From Bradysia coprophila (Eukaryota; Arthropoda; Insecta; Diptera; Sciaridae): a stretch of 64,000 nt of DNA. Each line of letters begins with the position of its first letter. Positions within the stretch are counted from its first letter, which is position 1. Positions 57,901-64,000 of the stretch are shown here, piece after piece. A program made the translations under genes and the position numbers. Below the pieces are notes generated by a model that ran no database searches, had not been told where the DNA came from, and saw only the letters and a list, made by a program, of their open reading frames with translations. The DNA is taken from contig NW_023504022.1 of the NCBI RefSeq assembly GCF_014529535.1, forward strand, positions 7,491,132 to 7,555,131. Reading direction: 5' to 3'.

Positions 57901-59611
57901 ATACGGTATCTGGACACGCTTATGCTGTTTAGTGTATATGTTATCCGCTTATAAATCACTCACTCACCGATGAGGTCACCTTAACATTCAGACTTTCTGT
58001 TTCGACAAAAGCCTCTCTCCATAGCTGAAAGTTTTTCAAAACAATCATTGGTGGAAGGAGTAAAAATTTGACCGAAATATTGATGAGTGATGTGCTCCCA
58101 TTTCCTCCATTTATTTGCTTTTCTTCTCCGATGAGACTGATAAAAAGAATAAGTTTTCTGTCATCAGGCCAATATCTTCTTCTAATATATTTGGAAAACG
58201 CATTGACAAACCATTAACCTTTCACCAGACGGCAAACATAACAGCATTTTTACTATTGAATCTATTACCTCATTTGATAAAATTATTTTCAAGAAATCGA
58301 TTTCAAATCATTTACTTCACTTTTTTGAACTTGTCATTCATTTCTGAAGTCGTACCTCAGACTGACCGTCTCTCGCACACTCATTAAGGAAGGGTTAAAC
58401 GTTAACAGAACGTTTTTAAATTCGGCCTAATATTGAACAGTGTCAATTTCTGTTATTAGAAATTTCTGAAGAAAATTATGTTTCGAATTTGCGTTGCAAA
58501 AACAGAAAGACCAACTTTTTTCGATAAAGAATGCTGTTCTAGAGCTTGTTGCGGCTATGATTTTATAATCCAGACAGTTGCAACAAACAATAAAGTTTCG
58601 GTTTGCCATTTATATTTTGATAAACCGCTTAGTTTTCCACAATTATTTGCTGATCACCACAGCTACTTCTAATAAAAGGTGGCGCACAGATCCCGACATG
58701 GATGGTACGAGTTTTTCGCTAGATAAAGAAATGATATTTAAAAGAAAAGAGCATTAAGATATAGGTGAAGTGATTTATTTAAGTTTTTATTTTTGTTTTT
58801 ATTTTTTATACACAAAATGGATTTGCTTTTCAATCGAAAAAACAAATTGTCTAATAATCTATCGTAAATACTTAGTCGTATAAATATTTTAATGAAGAGG
58901 GGCGTGTTTGTTTTTTTTTTAGAAAAAATAATAATAAAATTAATAAATTGAAGTTTTACTAAATAATTTTAGGTGATTTCCTCCCACTTCTTTTTCGTTT
59001 TATTTAATTTAATTGATGACACATTTATTTAAAATTGTAATTATTTTAAGTTTTTAGTAATTCGTTAAATATAATAAGAGTAACATAAATAAAATAAAAT
59101 TAAAAAATAAATTTTTTTCATAAAAAAAGAAATCATCGATACACATAAAAAAATGTCCTTAAGCATAATTTCCATTGATTTAAATTTAATTTGTGTGTTT
59201 GTGTGTGTGTTAAGAAGTTTGTCATTAAATTAAAATAACAAAAAAAGTTCTATAAAAAAATCGATCGATGGTCGCAGAATTCTATAAAATTGTCCATTTT
59301 GTATTATTCGTATAGTTCGCTTAATTTAAAAAATAATAATTTTACAGACAAGAATTGATATTTATGTACATTGCATTTACACACTGGAAACTAAAGACAA
59401 ATTTAATTTGATAAAATTCTGCAAGCGTCCGACGAAACCATTCAATATTTTATATAATACATTGGTTATACAAATAAATTACATTTATAGTTTCTTGCTT
59501 TCTAGACTACATACAATTTGTAATCGAAAGTTTTGTTTTTATAGCCCATTTCAAAATGGATGTCATTTTACAAACTCTACATTCTACCAAAAAGACATAG
59601 TAGATGAGATT
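54991..59611. other. AT-rich DNA, no gene recognised
   Basis: Diverged pieces of the CTGTCAYATACGG repeat family seem present near 55165, 57060 and 58255. The stretch 58700-59400 is extremely AT-rich. Open frames at 57426-57932 and 58115-58672 lack domains and splice context. It may be a long intron or intergenic spacer. Confidence 0.4.
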
Positions 59612-59989
59612 GGATGCTGCGAAAGTAATTCATTACATGAGGCACAAATTTTGTGATAGCAAACTAACAAGGTACTGTCGAGCAATAAGCTGCGGTAACT
59701 GTTTTTTCGATAAATGTAGACGAGGTATGCAACTACACTGGTCGAAAAACATTTGCCGAAGCAAGTTGCTCAAAAACACCCGAGTGACTTTGTCAGTATC
59801 ACAAAATTGTTTCCGAATTAATGAATTACGTTGCAGCATCCAATGTGTTCCGTTTTGCTGTCAACCGCATACGAAAGTTGATTTTCACAAAAAAATTCAC
59901 CAAAAATTAACCTAAAATATTCCACATGTAATCGATCATTTTCGTAGCGATCAAATTGCTTTGTAATGGTCAACTTTCTCATGGGGCAG
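59612..59989. mobile_element. Composite inverted-repeat element, SINE-free copy
   Basis: Module 1 (59612-59846) has ends TTGGATGCTGCGAAAGTAAT and a mirror ending TTGCAGCATCCAA. Module 2 (about 59861-59989) has CGCATACGAAAGTTGA and the mirror TCAACTTTCTCATGGGGCAG. Both modules match 6228-6840 in order. Here the sequence GAAAGTAATTCATTACATGAGG is continuous apart from one base, so this is the unoccupied form of the site that carries the SINE at 6255. Confidence 0.78.
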
Positions 59990-62900
59990 GCAGTAAAACA
60001 ATTTTCATTTATTGACAAGTTTTACGTTTATTGTCTAACATGATTTTTTATACTTCCAGCTATTCCATCTAAACGAAAAATATCGCTTACGAGCTTAGAA
60101 AGTAACAATAAAAACATTTACAACAATGTTATTTAATAAAAAAAAAGACAAAAGAATTTCATTTACCAGAAAGTAAAAAACTTTAACTCATCTTTCGTCA
60201 TACAAAGTCCATTTTCTTTTCGTTTCTACTTAGTAATGTTAATTTTGAAGGAATGTCAGTTTATTCTTTGTTAAATGGAATATAATGATTATAGAAACTG
60301 GGCAACTTTTAATACGGAAATCGGTTAATTTTCTATTTGAACAGAAAAATACTATTTCGGCAAAATGTGCAATGTTTCCCCATCGGAAATATATTCATAA
60401 AAAGCTATAAATACAAATCAATTTGGGAGTTTTAAAAATACTGTCTGCGTGTCCTTAATTCATCCACACGTTTCTATTTTGGTCCTACATGTTGAGATTC
60501 TTCAAATTTTATTTTCCTTCTTTCTTTCTGCAAATACTGCAGCAAAGATAAGTACACACATCGTGAAAAATGCTTTGGAAAATTTATCTGATGCTGCTGT
60601 TGGGTGTGCAATTAAAATTGGTTTTCATTGTAACGGAATCATTAATACTTTTCCAGTTAGCCATCCACTTAGATTTCAAATAAAATCAATAAATTATGAC
60701 TACAGATGGCGTGTTCTTTAAGTATTCGACTATTTGGAAAGTGATTGTTCCATGATGTGTGTACTGATCTTGAAATTTGTCGAAATTTGTAAATGCCTTT
60801 TTTATCTTAGAATGTTGCTGAACAAATAATCTGGGTACGATAACACATTTTCATTGTTTAGATGTGTGCATAATTAGAGACCCCACCGGTGTTTTCATTA
60901 AAAGAATGATGATGAAATGATTGACGAATCAGTTTCACGAAATTGAAATTGTTCAGGGAGCTGCTTGTGAATAGCAGAGTCTATTTTTGAGAAAATATTT
61001 TCTTAAATTTTAAGCTCTAAAATAGTTTCTGGAACATATCCAGTTTACCAGTTTACACTTGAATAGTCAAATGCAGAAACGGGATGTGTTTCATTAGCGA
61101 ATTATAAGAAAAATGAAATTTCAATGATTTAGCTACGTTTTACATAGTAAGAGACGTGTAGCGTTGCTGCATTTAACTATTCACTTAGTTGAGCTTTAAG
61201 ACCACACAAGAAACTGCACGATGCATTTGGTTGTCAATGTCATCTGTTATCATTTCGATGAACAACAAATTATAATTTTGTTCAATTTCAAGAGCAATTC
61301 CTGCATGTGAAAACAACAATTAGTATTAGATGTAGGTGTCTAGGTTGACTGTAATGACATACAACCAGAAATTGTCAGCAGAAAAACGTTCTTTGAAAAT
61401 GATTTAAGCTTCACCGGAATTTTTCCTAATCGACATTCTTACGCCGTACTGCATTAACACTTAGTAATGCCGGTGTTCACCGAAATGTATACACATGCAT
61501 ATCAATTCGTAATAATTTATTCAAATCAAAGCCATTTCACTGAGTCACACATATTAAATACAAAATCATCTATTTTACAAAGTGAATTTGATACTATAAT
61601 ACAGAATCAAAAGACCGACGACGACGGACATTTTCCGTTTCACTTGCACTTAACAATTGGAACAAAATTCTTTTTTTTTTAATTTTATTTTTTTTTTTTG
61701 ATAAAAAGATTTTTGTGTTCATGTAAATAAAACACCAAGAAAAGTTTCGGGTTTTATGATGTAGGTGTGTGTGATACGATTTCGTTTTAGTGTAACATTT
61801 GTATTTTATAAATGTGTGATAAAGTTATAGATTACAAAGTATTTAGGTCAATGATTCAGTTGTTGGGAGAGTACTGACAAACAAAATTGTCGCTGGGCAT
61901 TGAAATAGATGTTGTGTTGTATGCACTGAAATGCGTATGATCGATGGATGACCAGATTGCTCTCATTTGAAGATCACAGAATTCCAAAATAAATTAGAAA
62001 CATCTTGCAGAACATCTGTTATGGACAAAGACAACCAACACATACTATGTGTTATCCCTAGAGTTCTCTTATTATAGCAAAATTAATGTAGAACCAAATG
62101 AAGTAAAAGATTTCGCATCATCAAACACTAGATGATATTTTCAACGAGGGTCTGATATTGAGAAATATTTCACTAAAGTTCACCGAATTTCACCAAAAAA
62201 TTAAACAAATTTTGTGAAGTTTGGTGATTTAGTTAGCTCAATATTACGCTTGGCGTTGGTAAACGGTTCGATCATTCGCTTCAGCAACATTCTGTTTCGT
62301 TGGAAATAAAAGCTCATCCAAAGACGATTCTAATTAAAAATGATTAGCTACACACGGATTCCATCAATAATATATTGATTTTGCGCATTTGATTATATTA
62401 CCGAAGGCAACACCACTTATGCAACATCACTCGGATGTCTCCAAAACTGCTGAATCGATTTCGGTTGTTGTTTGAATTAGGTCGAATTTAAGCCCGATTT
62501 GAAAAAGTTTCAAAAATTTTCCATCTTTTTAATTTTGTACACACGAGAACAGGGCATGTTCTCATAAAATTGATTCCAGAAAATTTTGAAGAATTTCGTA
62601 AATTTTCATGAAGTTAATTAAATTCTTGAAATTCTCAATATTCTTGAAAATGGTCAAAACAGTGAGATTCAAGAATATTCGAGAATTTTGAAGAGTTTGA
62701 ATTAAATTCCTAAAATTCTCAAAAATGCATGAAATTGTCGAAAATTCCTGATATTCTCGGAATTTCCTGAAATTCTTGAAAATTCTGAAAACCAATTTCT
62801 AAAAATAGGCCTTGCAAGAGATGGTCTAACACATGAAAATGGTATTCACAAAACAGGATTTTCTTTGTGCATTTCATTGAGTTTTTCGAACGATTATTTT

Positions 62901-64000
62901 CCTCTATTTTTGACTGGGAAAGGGCTTTCCATACGTTTATCTGTTATTATAAATGCCAAAGCCTTCCGTCAAATAACGTCAAATTTAACTTCATTTAGAA
63001 AGATCTGCAATTAAGTCGAATCGGTTTAGCAATTTCGGATGTGTTGCCCTGCTAGGTTATTAGTTTTGATTATTTTAGACACAATTTTCTTCTTGCAATA
63101 AATATATTTAAAAATGAAAAATTATTTCGAGAATTTATTGTCACAAAATACTGATTCGAATAAATAAAGTTGATTCTCGCCTTAAACGTTTACATTCTGT
63201 TGTTAACATTAATTAATTAATTATTATAGCTATTAATACACGGATTAATATTGTTACGATTGGATTATGATTTCTCCCATTTCATTAATTTAGTTTGTCA
63301 TCTCTTTATTTAAGCCCAAAAATTGCTCCCATTTAAACACTCACTCTCAGTAATTGCCCTAACTTGTTGTGCTTGCAATCGGCCAAATAAAGTCTATACC
63401 TAGAGAGCTTTTTCATTTGCTTAACTGCTGTTTGACAACACTCAAACACAACACTCGAGGTTACTTCCATTATGGAATATCTTACAGTTTTAGTACTTTT
63501 TGTCAAATTTAGAACAAAAACAAAAATTTTTCGAAAGGATAGAACAGCCTGGACTATATGTACCACACTGCTTCCTGTGCGCGCACAAATTTTTCTTCTA
63601 CATTTTATTGACGCTAGTCTGTCGAAATATTCGGAAAAACGAAACCTCTGGAGTAAAGAATGGTACTAGGTCAGTCAATAACGGCAGTATTTGGAGAATA
63701 ATGCACCAAAAATGGATTTTAGAGACTCGACAAAGCATACGGTTCATTTCTCTGAATATTGCGCATACTAGCAAAGCTCACATTTTACCCCCAATGCACA
63801 TTGTACAAGTTTCGACCTATCATTTGCCTGTAATCAACGAAGTACAAGACAAACGGAGAGCTCCCCTAAGAGAAAATTGTCTTAGTATTTTCAGGTCAAG
63901 GAGCGTGAACTTTGACAAACTTCTATAGATTCGTCATCCTGCATAACGAACGAATTCCGCTCTCATTTCATTTCATCGTCTAATTTGTGGGACTAGTGTT
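59990..64000. other. AT-rich DNA, no gene recognised
   Basis: Low-complexity GAAATTCTTGAAAATTC words fill about 62565-62800 and explain the minus frame there. The largest frame at the end (63500-63928, 142 codons) overlaps two other frames and shows no domain. A 38-codon frame at about 60570 begins with a signal-peptide-like stretch but has no supporting exon. Confidence 0.4.

Noticed and set aside
60568-60690. A short secreted peptide starting MLWKIYLMLLLG
   Set aside because: The start looks like a signal peptide, but the frame ends after about 38 codons, there is no promoter signal, and T-rich DNA often encodes such hydrophobic runs.
63500-63928. A 142-codon gene at the right edge
   Set aside because: Overlapping frames exist on both strands, there is no recognisable domain, no splice partner and average local composition.

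Overview
The window reads as nuclear DNA of an insect, most likely a dipteran and possibly a lower dipteran such as a fungus gnat. The protein genes have short introns of about 60-72 bp with GT/AG ends. They are animal families: TRIAP1/Mdm35, a leucine-rich-repeat receptor, an F-box protein, a class I phosphatidylinositol transfer protein (PITP) and a LAPTM-type lysosomal protein. The intergenic DNA is very AT-rich and crowded with short inverted-repeat transposons. The species assignment is inference. There are no bacterial operons, CRISPR arrays or rRNA genes.

Layout. Coding DNA is concentrated in the first 28 kb. TRIAP1 (881-1209, +) converges on an LRR transmembrane protein (1466 to at least 6201, -) whose long intron is filled with transposons. 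After a repeat-rich stretch come a broken Harbinger/IS5-like transposase (12684-13711) split by a miniature transposon, an F-box/LRR-like gene (13956-15381, +), the PITP gene (16533-17944, -), the LAPTM gene (20746-21963, +) and a small secreted-peptide gene with its own TATA box (27271-27725, +). From 28 kb to the end I find no intact conserved gene, only transposon remnants (including a BEL/Pao polyprotein fragment near 43.5-44.0 kb), tandem arrays and AT-rich DNA that may be long introns or intergenic spacer.

Mobile elements are the main story. Five insertions have 8-bp target-site duplications that can be read directly (3357-3757, 8023-8724, 13022-13579, 22771-24098, 44022-45648), as expected of hAT-type elements. 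A separate family with CAAGGCTG ends makes 8-9 bp duplications. A SINE-like element (6255-6476) carries a tRNA-like core clamped between 27-nt inverted arms, and its unoccupied site survives in a second copy of the host repeat near 59.6 kb. The most unusual object is a foldback-type element (32438-33646) with a 9-bp target duplication. Each arm is an array of about 11 units spaced 20-22 bp and centred on GTACAC, and between the arms lies a GC-rich hairpin block. It sits inside a larger dispersed repeat whose other copy (23113-24023) lacks it. Two other elements (44.0-45.6 and 45.9-46.7 kb) share the plan of short-period arrays around a GC-rich core.

The genes do not form an operon or an obvious pathway. 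TRIAP1 and PITP both serve phospholipid transfer, but they are 15 kb apart and I read nothing into that. All coordinates and splice sites were read by eye. Exons were accepted only where splice signals, reading phase and family resemblance agreed.
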